From contig JAAYHO010000091.1 of NCBI GenBank assembly GCA_012735335.1, positions 1-17,698 on the forward strand: a DNA stretch of 17,698 nt, read 5' to 3'. Below are positions 9,466-16,890 of this stretch, piece after piece (position 1 is the stretch's first letter; every line of letters starts with the position of its first letter). The notes under the pieces are model-generated. The model was not told the DNA's origin. It did no database searches and saw nothing but the letters and a program-made list of their open reading frames with translations. This stretch comes from Gammaproteobacteria bacterium. Lineage in GTDB: Bacteria; Pseudomonadota; Gammaproteobacteria; Pseudomonadales; Pseudomonadaceae. A program made the translations under genes and the position numbers.

Positions 9466-10177
9466 AGCCCGCCATCTGGCCAAGTCCTACAAATCCCGCC
9501 GGGTGGTTGAGGACGTCTCGCTGTCGATCAGCAGCGGCGAGGTAGTCGGCCTGCTCGGCCCCAACGGCGCGGGCAAGACCACCTGTTTCTACATGATCGT
9601 CGGGCTGGTCAAGGCGGATCGGGGCAATATCCTGATCAATGGTCAGGACGTCACCCGTCTACCCATGCATGGCCGCGCCCGGGGCGGCATCGGCTACCTG
9701 CCGCAGGAGGCCTCGATCTTCCGCAAGCTCAGCGTGGCCGACAACATCATGGCCATCCTGCAGACGCGCAAGGATCTCAACCGCCAGGGCCGCGAGGGCA
9801 AGCTGGACTCGCTGCTGCGCGAGTTCCATATCAACCATCTGCGCGACAGCCTGGGCATGAGCCTGTCCGGCGGTGAACGGCGGCGGGCGGAGATTGCCCG
9901 GGCGCTGGCCACCGATCCGCAGTTCATTCTGCTCGACGAGCCCTTTGCCGGGGTCGACCCGATTTCCGTCAATGACATCAAGCAGATCATTCAGCACCTG
10001 AAGGACAAGGGCATCGGCGTGCTGATCACCGACCATAACGTGCGCGAGACCCTGGATATCTGCGACAAGGCCTATATTGTCAATGACGGCCATATCATCG
10101 CCGAGGGCGATGCCGAAGAGGTGCTCGCCAACCAGACCGTGCGTGATGTATATCTGGGCCACGCCTTCCGCCTGTGA
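9449..10177 (+). CDS. lptB: Lipopolysaccharide export ATP-binding protein LptB
   Basis: LptB is the cytoplasmic ATPase of LptB2FG, which extracts lipopolysaccharide from the inner membrane. The 242-residue product has Walker [10 protein letters not shown] at 37-45, Q-loop Gln86 (YLPQEASIF), signature LSGGE at 139-143, Walker B FILLDE at 159-164 with catalytic Glu164, and switch His196 (ITDHNVRE). The last two are one off the E. coli LptB numbering (Glu163, His195). The C-terminal [12 protein letters not shown] is characteristic. The ATG at 9449 ([10 protein letters not shown]) is chosen because homology begins there; a longer frame from 9359 only retraces lptA. It overlaps lptA by 17 bases and is followed by an 84-base gap before rpoN. 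Confidence 0.98.
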   Translation: MTTKLEARHLAKSYKSRRVVEDVSLSISSGEVVGLLGPNGAGKTTCFYMIVGLVKADRGNILINGQDVTRLPMHGRARGGIGYLPQEASIFRKLSVADNIMAILQTRKDLNRQGREGKLDSLLREFHINHLRDSLGMSLSGGERRRAEIARALATDPQFILLDEPFAGVDPISVNDIKQIIQHLKDKGIGVLITDHNVRETLDICDKAYIVNDGHIIAEGDAEEVLANQTVRDVYLGHAFRL

Positions 10178-10178
10178 A

Positions 10179-10201
10179 AGCATGCCGATTTAGTGCATGC
10201 T
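10179..10201 (+). repeat. Inverted repeat in the lptB-rpoN gap
   Basis: A perfect 7-base inverted repeat, AGCATGC (10179-10185) and GCATGCT (10195-10201), surrounds a 9-base loop and begins one base after the lptB stop. It could form an RNA hairpin ending the lpt series or damping read-through into rpoN. It is not followed directly by a T tract; TTTCTTTTATT begins 9 bases later. It could also be a protein-binding site. The remaining bases to rpoN are AT-rich and include an AAGGT ribosome-site candidate. Confidence 0.4.
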
Positions 10202-10261
10202 AGGGGAGATTTCTTTTATTCTTCAATGGTTTGAGCAGCATACAAGGTAGCCCGCAACTCA

Positions 10262-11752
10262 ATGAAACCAACGCTCGTCCTCAAGATGGGGCAGCAGCTG
10301 ACCATGACACCTCAGCTGCAGCAGGCCATCCGACTACTGCAGCTATCCAGTCTTGATCTCCAGCAGGAGGTGCAGGAAGCACTGGAGGCCAACCCCATGC
10401 TGGAAATGGCCGACGAGGGCGACGACGACTTCACTCCCGACACCACCGAGAACGCCGCTGACGACGACGCCCCGGCCACCAGCCTGCCTGAACCGGCGAC
10501 CCTGGAAGCCATCGATCAGCACAGCCAGTCCGAGGACGGCAACTTCGAGCAGATCCCCAGCGAGCTGTCGGTTGATACCAACTGGGAAGACATCTACCAG
10601 ACCTCGGCCAGTTCGCTGCCCAGCAGCAGTGATGACGAGTGGGATTTCACCGCCCGTACCAGCGCCGATGAGACCCTGCAGGACCACCTGGAATGGCAGG
10701 TGAACCTGCTGCCGCTGTCCGACACCGACCACCAGATCGCCATTGCCCTGATCGACGGCATCAACGTCGATGGTTATCTGGAAGAGACGCTGGAGGACAT
10801 CCAGGCCTCGCTGGACCCGGACCTGGGCGTGGAGCTGGATGAGATCGAGATGGTGCTGCATCGCATCCAGCAGCTGGAACCAGTCGGCATCGGTGCCCGC
10901 AACCTGAGCGAATGCCTGCATCTGCAACTGTGCCAGCTGCCGGCCGATACACCCTTGCTGGATCAGGCCAAGCGCATTGTCCGTGATTATCTCGAACTGC
11001 TCGGCAGCCGTGACTTCACCCAGCTGATGCGCCGCACCCGGCTCAAGGAAGACCAGCTGCGCCAGGTGGTCGAGCTGATCCAGGCGCTCAACCCCCGCCC
11101 CGGCGGCGAAATTGCCTCGGGTGACGCCGAGTACGTGATCCCCGACGTGATAGTGCGCCGGGACCAGAACCGCTGGATCGTCGAGCTCAACCAGGAAGCT
11201 GCCCCCCGGGTACGGGTCAACAGCCACTACGCTTCCATGGTCAAACGCGCCGACAGCAGCGAAGACAACACCTACCTGCGCAACCATCTGCAGGAGGCGC
11301 GCTGGTTCATCAAGAGCCTGCAGAGCCGCAACGAGACCCTGCTCAAGGTCGCCACCCAGATCGTCGAGCATCAGCGCGGCTTCCTGGAGCACGGTGAGGT
11401 CGCCATGAAGCCGCTGGTACTGGCGGATATCGCCGAAGCGGTGGGTATGCACGAGTCGACCATCTCCCGGGTCACCACACAGAAATTCATGCACACCCCC
11501 CGGGGCATCTTCGAACTCAAGTACTTTTTTTCCAGCCATGTCAGTGGCGACAGCGGCGAGGTCTCCTCCACCGCCATCCGCGCGCTGATCAAGAAGCTGG
11601 TTGCCGAAGAAAACCCGAGGAAACCATTGAGTGACAGCAAGATCGCTGGTTTACTTGAGGAGCAGGGAATCCAGGTCGCCAGGCGCACCATCGCCAAGTA
11701 TCGCGAGTCGCTGAACATAGCCTCATCGAGCGAACGCAAAAGGCTGGTGTGA
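10262..11752 (+). CDS. rpoN: RNA polymerase sigma-54 factor RpoN
   Basis: RpoN directs RNA polymerase to -24/-12 promoters (GG...GC) and needs an ATP-driven enhancer-binding activator. In Pseudomonas it controls nitrogen use, motility and much else. The 496-residue protein has the glutamine-rich region I (about 1-50, [20 protein letters not shown]), an acidic variable region II (about 50-125), a core-binding domain, and the -12 recognition region. A helix-turn-helix follows at about 389-403 ([14 protein letters not shown]), then the RpoN box [10 protein letters not shown] at 473-482. The ATG at 10262 follows an AAGGT site and starts the conserved [11 protein letters not shown]. It begins the sigma-54/nitrogen-PTS group; hpf follows after 100 bases. 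Confidence 0.99.
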   Translation: MKPTLVLKMGQQLTMTPQLQQAIRLLQLSSLDLQQEVQEALEANPMLEMADEGDDDFTPDTTENAADDDAPATSLPEPATLEAIDQHSQSEDGNFEQIPSELSVDTNWEDIYQTSASSLPSSSDDEWDFTARTSADETLQDHLEWQVNLLPLSDTDHQIAIALIDGINVDGYLEETLEDIQASLDPDLGVELDEIEMVLHRIQQLEPVGIGARNLSECLHLQLCQLPADTPLLDQAKRIVRDYLELLGSRDFTQLMRRTRLKEDQLRQVVELIQALNPRPGGEIASGDAEYVIPDVIVRRDQNRWIVELNQEAAPRVRVNSHYASMVKRADSSEDNTYLRNHLQEARWFIKSLQSRNETLLKVATQIVEHQRGFLEHGEVAMKPLVLADIAEAVGMHESTISRVTTQKFMHTPRGIFELKYFFSSHVSGDSGEVSSTAIRALIKKLVAEENPRKPLSDSKIAGLLEEQGIQVARRTIAKYRESLNIASSSERKRLV

Positions 11753-11796
11753 GACGATCTGGATCAAGGAAAGCTGTAGGGAAAAGTGGCATCATT

Positions 11797-11832
11797 GGGG
11801 TAAGCCGTAAGGGTAACCCCCGGTTTTATAAA
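11797..11832 (+). promoter_or_regulatory. Hairpin and AT-rich -10-like element before hpf
   Basis: GGGGT (11797-11801) and ACCCC (11816-11820) can pair around a 14-base loop, followed by a short TTTT run (11824-11827), a weak terminator-like arrangement just after rpoN. Directly beyond it, TATAAA (11827-11832) resembles a -10 element 20 bases before the hpf ATG; no good -35 is visible. Within the hairpin, GTAA occurs three times at 6-7 base spacing. Either or both readings could allow hpf to be expressed apart from rpoN, but the evidence is slight. Confidence 0.3.
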
Positions 11833-11852
11833 GCCAAATCAGGAGAAGTCTT

Positions 11853-12161
11853 ATGCAAATGAAGATTACCGGTCTCCAACTCGATGTAACCGATGCGCTG
11901 CGCGACTACGTCACTGAAAAGATGTCCCGCCTGGAGCGCCACTTCGACAAGATCATCAGCGCCAACATCACCCTTGAGGTGGACAAGCTGCAACAGAAAG
12001 CCGAAGGCACCCTGCACGTTGCCGGTACTGATCTGGTGGCCGAGGCCCAGCACACCGACATGTACGCCGCCATTGACCAATTGGTGGACCGCCTTGATCG
12101 TCAACTGATCAAGCACAAGGAAAAGAACATTGGACGCCAACAGGGCGTCAATGACCGATAG
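11853..12161 (+). CDS. hpf: Ribosome hibernation promoting factor HPF (short form)
   Basis: HPF binds the decoding centre of the 30S subunit and promotes inactive 100S ribosome dimers under starvation. The 102-residue product is the short form, without the extra C-terminal dimerisation domain of the long form. Family features include MKITGLQLDVTDALRDYVTEKMSRLERHFD, the strand ITLEVDKLQQKAEGTLHV, and DMYAAIDQLVDRLDRQLIKHKEK near the end. A strong AGGAGAA site lies 6 bases before the ATG at 11853. An internal ATG two codons later is possible but less well spaced. The gene follows rpoN in many proteobacteria, where it was long called a sigma-54 modulation protein. Confidence 0.95.
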   Translation: MQMKITGLQLDVTDALRDYVTEKMSRLERHFDKIISANITLEVDKLQQKAEGTLHVAGTDLVAEAQHTDMYAAIDQLVDRLDRQLIKHKEKNIGRQQGVNDR

Positions 12162-12179
12162 AGTCTCAAGCAGCGAACC

Positions 12180-12635
12180 ATGCAGATAAGTCAAATCCTC
12201 TCCCCTCAACTCACCTTTGCCGCAGTTGAGGGGGGATCAAAGAAACGTGTGCTGGAGTTGATCGGCAAGTTGATCGCCCAGCACACCCAACTGGACGCCG
12301 ATACCATCTACGAAAGCCTGATCGCCCGGGAAAAACTCGGGTCGACCGGCTTCGGTAATGGTATCGCCATTCCCCACTGTCGGCTGGAACAGTGCAACGA
12401 AGCCGTTGGCGCGCTGTTGCAGCTGGACGACGGGATCGACTTCGACTCTCTGGATGGAGCGCCGGTCGATCTGATTTTTGTGTTGCTGGTGCCCCATGAG
12501 GCCACCGAGCAACATCTGCAGATTCTCAAGACCCTGGCCGAACGGCTGGATCAGGAAGAGCTGCGCGAGGCCCTGCGTCAGGCGCCGGATGCACAGACCC
12601 TGTACCGGGTCATGGTTGACGGTCACGGGAGCTGA
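12180..12635 (+). CDS. ptsN: Nitrogen regulatory PTS protein EIIA-Ntr (PtsN)
   Basis: PtsN is the terminal phosphocarrier of the nitrogen-related PTS (PtsP-PtsO-PtsN). It does not transport sugar; its phosphorylation state regulates potassium handling, carbon storage and sigma-54-linked functions through protein contacts. The 151-residue product is one EIIA type-2 domain with the phosphorylatable His66 in [26 protein letters not shown] and [24 protein letters not shown] are family signatures. The start at 12180 lies 18 bases after hpf with no strong ribosome site (only GAG nearby), so coupling to hpf translation is plausible. The stop is 5 bases before rapZ. PtsP, the enzyme I partner, is not in the window. 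Confidence 0.97.
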   Translation: MQISQILSPQLTFAAVEGGSKKRVLELIGKLIAQHTQLDADTIYESLIAREKLGSTGFGNGIAIPHCRLEQCNEAVGALLQLDDGIDFDSLDGAPVDLIFVLLVPHEATEQHLQILKTLAERLDQEELREALRQAPDAQTLYRVMVDGHGS

Positions 12636-12640
12636 GAGCC

Positions 12641-13495
12641 ATGCGTCTGGTAGTCGTCAGCGGTCGCTCAGGCTCGGGCAAGAGTACCGCGCTGCATCTG
12701 CTCGAAGACAGCGGTTTCTATTGCATAGATAACCTGCCCGCCGGGCTGTTACCCGAGCTGGCACGCCAGGCCAATGATACCGACCTGAGCCTGCCCAAGG
12801 TGGCTATCAGTATCGATGCGCGCAATCTGCCCAGCGACCTCAAGCGCTTTCCCGAGCTGCTGCAGCAGGTGCGCAGCGCCGGCATCCATTGCGATGTGAT
12901 CTTTCTCGCCGCTACCGATGACGTGCTGATCAAGCGCTTTTCAGAAACCCGGCGCAAGCACCCGCTGACCGATGGCAACCTGTCGCTGGCCGAAGCCATT
13001 GCCGCCGAGTTGAAGCTGCTGGAGCCGATCATCGATCTGGCCAGCCTGAAGATCGACACCAGCCACCTGACCCTGTATCAGCTGCGCGATCAGCTCAAAC
13101 TGCGCCTGCTGAGCAATCAGAACAACGGCCCATCGATCCTGATCCAGTCCTTCGGTTTCAAGCGTGGCGTGCCGGTGGATGCGGATCTGGTATTCGACGT
13201 GCGCTGTCTGCCCAACCCCTACTGGAAGCCTGATCTGCGGCCCTTCTGCGGCAAGGATCAGCCGATCCGTGACTATCTCGATGCCGAGCCGGATGTGCAG
13301 GAGATGTATCAGGATATCTACCAGTTCCTGCACAAGTGGCTGCCGCGCTACGCCGCAGGCGAGCGCAGCTACATGAGCATAGGCATCGGCTGCACCGGCG
13401 GGCATCACCGCTCGGTGTATATTGCCGAGCGTCTGGTCCAGGAGCTGGGCAGCAATTTCTCCAACCTGCTCATCCGCCACCGCGACCTGCCATGA
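12641..13495 (+). CDS. rapZ: RNase adapter / nucleotide-binding protein RapZ
   Basis: RapZ (YvcJ/YhbJ family) is a P-loop protein. In E. coli it binds small RNAs GlmY and GlmZ and directs RNase E to GlmZ, controlling glucosamine 6-phosphate supply; in Pseudomonas its targets are less clear. The 284-residue protein has Walker [10 protein letters not shown] at 8-16, followed by [19 protein letters not shown], the switch-like [12 protein letters not shown] segment, and the C-terminal RNA-binding domain with [25 protein letters not shown] and [17 protein letters not shown]. Length is exactly that of the family. The start has GGGAG and GAG sequences upstream. Its TGA overlaps the ptsO ATG by 4 bases. 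Confidence 0.97.
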   Translation: MRLVVVSGRSGSGKSTALHLLEDSGFYCIDNLPAGLLPELARQANDTDLSLPKVAISIDARNLPSDLKRFPELLQQVRSAGIHCDVIFLAATDDVLIKRFSETRRKHPLTDGNLSLAEAIAAELKLLEPIIDLASLKIDTSHLTLYQLRDQLKLRLLSNQNNGPSILIQSFGFKRGVPVDADLVFDVRCLPNPYWKPDLRPFCGKDQPIRDYLDAEPDVQEMYQDIYQFLHKWLPRYAAGERSYMSIGIGCTGGHHRSVYIAERLVQELGSNFSNLLIRHRDLP

Positions 13496-13770
13496 CCCAG
13501 ATAACCCAACGCGTCCAGATCATCAACAAGCTGGGCCTGCACGCCCGCGCCGCCGCCAAGTTCGTCAACGTCGCCAGGCAGCACAACTGCAGCGTCAAGG
13601 TCGGCGGTGTGGAACAGAACATGGTGGATGGCACCAATATCATGCAAGTCATGATGCTCGCCGCCAGCAAGGGCACCGAGCTGTGCATCACCTGTGAAGG
13701 GGAACAGGCCGAACAGGCCATGACCGAACTGGTCGGCCTGATCAACAACTACTTCGAGGAAGGGGAGTAG
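13492..13770 (+). CDS. ptsO: Nitrogen-PTS phosphocarrier NPr (PtsO)
   Basis: NPr is the HPr-like carrier that takes phosphate from PtsP and gives it to PtsN. The 92-residue product has the phosphorylated His17 in [14 protein letters not shown] and the conserved C-terminal pattern [19 protein letters not shown]. The ATG at 13492 overlaps the rapZ stop as ATGA. A longer frame beginning at 13336 would only retrace rapZ and is rejected. At the place of the regulatory Ser46 of HPr proteins (usually Lys-Ser-Ile-Met), this protein has Thr48-Asn49-Ile-Met, so the serine is absent. This is the last gene of the rpoN group before a convergent hairpin. Confidence 0.96.
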   Translation: MTQITQRVQIINKLGLHARAAAKFVNVARQHNCSVKVGGVEQNMVDGTNIMQVMMLAASKGTELCITCEGEQAEQAMTELVGLINNYFEEGE

Positions 13771-13783
13771 CCAGCTGGCCCGG

Positions 13784-13807
13784 GGTGTAGCGCCCCCGCG
13801 CTACGCC
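13784..13807. terminator. Convergent hairpin between ptsO and pmbA
   Basis: GGTGTAGCGC and GCGCTACGCC pair over 10 positions (one G-T wobble) around a CCCC loop, 14 bases after the ptsO stop and 37 bases after the pmbA stop on the other strand. The GC-rich stem is symmetric enough to act on both transcripts, but there is no T tract on either side, so it may block RNA decay rather than end transcription by itself. A perfect 10-base palindrome, GCCAGCTGGC, lies just upstream at 13770-13779. Confidence 0.6.
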
Positions 13808-13843
13808 TGCGGACTCACCTGATCTACTGCTGGCCGTAGCGGC

Positions 13844-15202
13844 TCAAGCACCACCCACCGTCATCCCATCCACCAACCAGCTCCCGGTCAGGTAATTGCC
13901 CCGGCGCTCGATATCCGACCCCACGCAACGCAGATTGCTGAACATCTCCCGCAGGTTACCGGCAATGGTCACCTCCCGCACCGGGTGGCTGATCACGCCA
14001 TTCTCCACCCAGAAGCCCCCGGCGCCCCGGGAATAATCCCCGGTCACGCCATTGACGCCCTGTCCCATCAGCTCGGTGACCAGCAGTCCGGTACCCATCT
14101 CCCGCAGCAGGCTGGGCAGATCCCCGGCGTTGGCACTGACATGCAGGTTATGCACGCCCCCGGCGTTGGCGGTACTCGGCAGTTTCAGACGGCGGCCGGA
14201 GTAGGTGCTCAGCACCCAGCTGCGCAGTCGGCCCTGCTCGACAAAGGCCTGCGCCCGGGTGGCCAGGCCATCCCCGTCAAAGGCAGCGCTGCCCAGTGCC
14301 TGCAGCATGTGCGGGCGCTCATCGACGGTGACCCACTCGGGGAAGATCTGCGTGTCCATGGCCTCCAGCAGGAAGGTCGACTGGCGGTACACCGCACCAC
14401 CGGAAATCGCCCCGATCAGATGGCCCAGCAGTCCGGCAGCCTGATCGGCGGCAAACAGCACCGGCACCCTGGCGGTCTTGACCGGCTGCGCGCCTATCCG
14501 CGCCAGGGTACGCTCGGCGGCTCGCTGCCCCAGCGCCTCGGGCGTCATCAACTGATCAGCGCGGCGATCCACGGTATACCAGTAATCGCGCTGCATGCCC
14601 TCGGGCGTATTGACGATCAGCACCGCCGAGGCACTGTGCCGGGAACCCAGCGAGCTGCCGATAAAACCGTGGCTGTTGCCATAGACCCGGCAGCCCTGCT
14701 GGCTGCTGATATTGGCGCTGTCGCTGCTCAGACGGCTGTCCATCTGCAAGGCCGCGGCTTCGCACTGCAGCGCCCGTTCGATGGCCTGCTCGGCGGATAG
14801 CGCCCAGGGGTGATAGAGATCCAGATCCGGCAGTTCGGTGGCCATCAGCTCGGCGTCGGCCAGCCCGGAACAGGGGTCCGGCGAGGTATTGCGGGCAATC
14901 GCCAGTGCCGCTGCAATGGTTGAGCGAATGGCTTCGTCGGAGGTATCCGAGGTGCTGGCCGAGCCCTTGCGCTGATCCAGATACAGGGTAATGCCAAAGC
15001 CCTGGTCGCGGTTCAGTTCGACGGTTTCCACCTCACCCTGACGCACACCCACCGACAGGCCGGTGTTCTGGCTGACCGCTACTTCGCAGGCGCTGGCACC
15101 CTGACGACTGGCCTCATCAAGAATGAAGGCCACCCGCTGTTCCAGCGTCCGGCACAGGGCCTGGGGGTCATCATGCTGCTGTTCAGATAGCTGTTGGGTC
15201 AT
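13844..15202 (-). CDS. pmbA: Metalloprotease-related protein PmbA (TldE)
   Basis: PmbA/TldE is the non-catalytic partner of the TldD metalloprotease. The heterodimer removes leader peptides (microcin B17 in E. coli) and degrades unfolded peptides such as CcdA. The 452-residue product lacks the TldD-type HExxxH zinc motif, as expected for TldE. Recognisable segments are GVRQGEVETVELNRDQGFGITLY near the N-terminus, SSQQGCRVYGNSHGFIG in the middle, and the C-terminal GTGLLVTELMGQGVNGVTGDYSRGAGGFWVENGV. The ATG at 15202 is preferred over an upstream in-frame start at 15295 because GAGGAGAAC stands directly before it and homology begins nearby. tldD is not adjacent in this window. It converges on ptsO and diverges from yjgA. 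Confidence 0.96.
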   Translation of the reverse strand: MTQQLSEQQHDDPQALCRTLEQRVAFILDEASRQGASACEVAVSQNTGLSVGVRQGEVETVELNRDQGFGITLYLDQRKGSASTSDTSDEAIRSTIAAALAIARNTSPDPCSGLADAELMATELPDLDLYHPWALSAEQAIERALQCEAAALQMDSRLSSDSANISSQQGCRVYGNSHGFIGSSLGSRHSASAVLIVNTPEGMQRDYWYTVDRRADQLMTPEALGQRAAERTLARIGAQPVKTARVPVLFAADQAAGLLGHLIGAISGGAVYRQSTFLLEAMDTQIFPEWVTVDERPHMLQALGSAAFDGDGLATRAQAFVEQGRLRSWVLSTYSGRRLKLPSTANAGGVHNLHVSANAGDLPSLLREMGTGLLVTELMGQGVNGVTGDYSRGAGGFWVENGVISHPVREVTIAGNLREMFSNLRCVGSDIERRGNYLTGSWLVDGMTVGGA

Positions 15203-15223
15203 ATGTTCTCCTCGTAGCGGGCC

Positions 15224-15251
15224 ATTGTACCCCGGACAGATAACCTGTGAA
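15224..15251 (-). promoter_or_regulatory. Candidate sigma-70 promoter for pmbA
   Basis: On the minus strand, TTCACA (15251-15246) and TACAAT (15229-15224) are spaced by 16 bases; each hexamer matches the consensus at 5 of 6 positions. Transcription would start about 15 bases before the pmbA ATG, leaving just room for the GAGGAG ribosome site. The element interleaves with the yjgA promoter candidate on the other strand. Confidence 0.6.
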
Positions 15252-15261
15252 CGGGTATCAT
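15233..15261 (+). promoter_or_regulatory. Candidate sigma-70 promoter for yjgA
   Basis: CGGACA (15233-15238, 4 of 6) and TATCAT (15256-15261, 5 of 6) have the ideal 17-base spacing, with a predicted start about 30 bases before the yjgA ATG. The pmbA -35 hexamer lies inside this spacer and this -35 lies inside the pmbA spacer. Confidence 0.55.
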
Positions 15262-15297
15262 GGCGCATTGAACAGACGCGGCGTACGGGCAGCAACC

Positions 15298-15819
15298 ATG
15301 ACAGAATTTCCCGAAGAACACGAAGACCAGCAGGACGAGAAGAGCAAAAGCCAGATCAAGCGCGAAATGCACGCTTATCAGGAACTCGGCCGCCGGCTGA
15401 CCGAACTCAAGCCCGCGCAGCTGGCCAGGCTGGAGCTGACCGACAAGCTGCGCGCCGCGCTGGAAGAGGCCCACCGGCATACCGCCCGGGGCGCACTCAA
15501 GCGCCACCTCAGTTTTGTCGGCAAACTGGTACGTGAGCAGCCGGATGTCGAAGCCATCCAGGCGCTGGTCGACCGGCTGGACAGCAACAGCCAGGCCCAC
15601 GCCCAGTACTTTCACCAACTGGAACGCTGGCGCGACCGCCTGCTGAGCGGCAAACCCGCCGAACAGGAAGCCTTCCTCGACACCTACCCGAACGCCGACC
15701 GCCAGACCGTCCGCCAACTGGTCCGTCAGGCAACCAAGGAAACCGCCGAGAACAAGCCACCAGCGGCGGCACGCAAGCTGTTCAAACTGATCCGCGAAGT
15801 GGCGGAAAACGCCGAGTAG
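15298..15819 (+). CDS. darP: Ribosome-associated protein YjgA / DarP (DUF615)
   Basis: This 173-residue, highly charged helical protein matches the YjgA (DUF615) family, now called DarP in E. coli, which joins late 50S assembly intermediates and supports formation of the peptidyl-transferase centre. Visible hallmarks are SKSQIKREMHAYQELGRRLTEL near residues 18-39, the basic segment HTARGALKRHLSFVGKLVRE, HAQYFHQLERWRDRLLSG, and the C-terminal AARKLFKLIREV. The ATG at 15298 is chosen over an in-frame start at 15247 because the acidic MTEFPEEHEDQQDEK opening is typical and 15247 lies within the promoter region. The ribosome site is weak (GGGCAG). It is divergent from pmbA, its usual neighbour in Pseudomonas. 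The next gene, egtD, begins 87 bases later with no obvious terminator between them. Confidence 0.93.
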   Translation: MTEFPEEHEDQQDEKSKSQIKREMHAYQELGRRLTELKPAQLARLELTDKLRAALEEAHRHTARGALKRHLSFVGKLVREQPDVEAIQALVDRLDSNSQAHAQYFHQLERWRDRLLSGKPAEQEAFLDTYPNADRQTVRQLVRQATKETAENKPPAAARKLFKLIREVAENAE

Positions 15820-15906
15820 GCGCTCTTCTCCTCCGTCCGTCACCCAACATGGCAGCCTCCGGCGCTTGTGCCAGACTCAACAGGAGTCCCACGCACTGGA
15901 GTCGCC

Positions 15907-16890
15907 GTGAATACCAGCACGCCTCTTCCCCGTCTGGAAAACCTACTGCACCCTGACCAGCTACTGGACAAACAACAACTACTCGACGGCCTGCTGCAAC
16001 CCCAGGCCCGCATCAACCCCAAATTCTTCTACGACGAACGCGGCTGCGAGCTGTTCACCCGCATCTGCCAGCTCGACGAGTACTACCCCACCCGCACCGA
16101 GGCGACAATTTTCCAGCAGTACGCTGCTGAGATCAGCCAGGCACTGGCCAGCCAGGCTCAATGGGTAGATCTGGGCTGTGGCGACTGCAGCAAGACCCGC
16201 CAGTGGCTGGAACATCTCGCCCCCACCCGGGTGATCGGTGTGGATATCGCCGGTGATTTCATCCAGGCCTGCCTGGCCAACATCGCCGATGGCTACCCGC
16301 AGCTGGAGTGCGTCGGCGTGGTCAGCGACTTCACCCGGCAGCTGGACCTGAAAAAGCTGCTGGCCGAAAGCCCGGACAGCCCCCCGATCTTCTTCTACCC
16401 CGGCTCCTCCATCGGCAACTTCGAGCGCAATGCGGCACTGCGTCTGCTGCGTCGTATCCGCCAGCATTGCGGGCAGCAGGGCCAGTTGCTGATCGGAGTC
16501 GATCTGGTCAAACCGGTGGCCATTCTGGAAGCCGCCTACAATGACGCCGAGGGTGTGACCGCTGACTTCAACCGCAATGTACTGGAGGTCGCCAACCAGT
16601 TGCTGGATGCCAACTTCGACCCTTCGGCATTCCAGCACAGCGCCATCTACGACCCACGGAACAGCCGGATAGAAATGCGCCTGATCGCCAGCCGACCGCA
16701 TACCGTACGCCTCGGCACCTCGGCCGTGCGCCAGTTCCAGCGCGGCGAATACATCATCACCGAGCATTCGCACAAGTACACCCCGACCGGGTTCAGTCTG
16801 CTGCTGGACGAGGCGGGTTTCAGCCAGCGGCAGATGTGGACCGATGCCGATCACTGGTTCGGTGTGTTTCTCGCGGAGCCCAAGGCATGA
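15907..16890 (+). CDS. egtD: L-histidine N-alpha-methyltransferase EgtD
   Basis: EgtD uses three S-adenosylmethionine to turn L-histidine into hercynine, the first step of ergothioneine synthesis. The 327-residue frame (from GTG 15907) shows FYDERGCELFTRICQLDEYYPTRTE at 41-65, the SAM-binding VDLGCGDCSKTR at 87-98, GVDIAGDF, FYPGSSIGNF at 163-172, AYNDAEGVTADFNRNVL and TEHSHKY. The histidine-binding residues known in the Mycobacterium smegmatis enzyme (Asn166, Tyr206, Glu282, Ser284) appear as Asn171, Tyr211, Glu286 and Ser288. GTG 15907 has a GGAG site 5 bases upstream; another in-frame GTG at 15868 would add 13 residues and is less likely. The stop overlaps the egtB start by 4 bases. Base and codon use look like the neighbours. 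Confidence 0.95.
   Translation: MNTSTPLPRLENLLHPDQLLDKQQLLDGLLQPQARINPKFFYDERGCELFTRICQLDEYYPTRTEATIFQQYAAEISQALASQAQWVDLGCGDCSKTRQWLEHLAPTRVIGVDIAGDFIQACLANIADGYPQLECVGVVSDFTRQLDLKKLLAESPDSPPIFFYPGSSIGNFERNAALRLLRRIRQHCGQQGQLLIGVDLVKPVAILEAAYNDAEGVTADFNRNVLEVANQLLDANFDPSAFQHSAIYDPRNSRIEMRLIASRPHTVRLGTSAVRQFQRGEYIITEHSHKYTPTGFSLLLDEAGFSQRQMWTDADHWFGVFLAEPKA

Noticed and set aside
10343..11539. 398-codon minus-strand open frame inside rpoN
   Set aside because: Antisense to rpoN, with the low-complexity composition of a shadow frame.
11787..11802. Possible sigma-54 promoter (TGGCATCATTGGGGTA) between rpoN and hpf
   Set aside because: The -24 half fits TGGCA, but the -12 half reads GGT instead of the near-invariant TGC, so it falls short of the consensus.
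15868..15906. Longer egtD start at GTG 15868
   Set aside because: The added 13 residues have no resemblance to EgtD, and GTG 15907 has a better spaced GGAG ribosome site.
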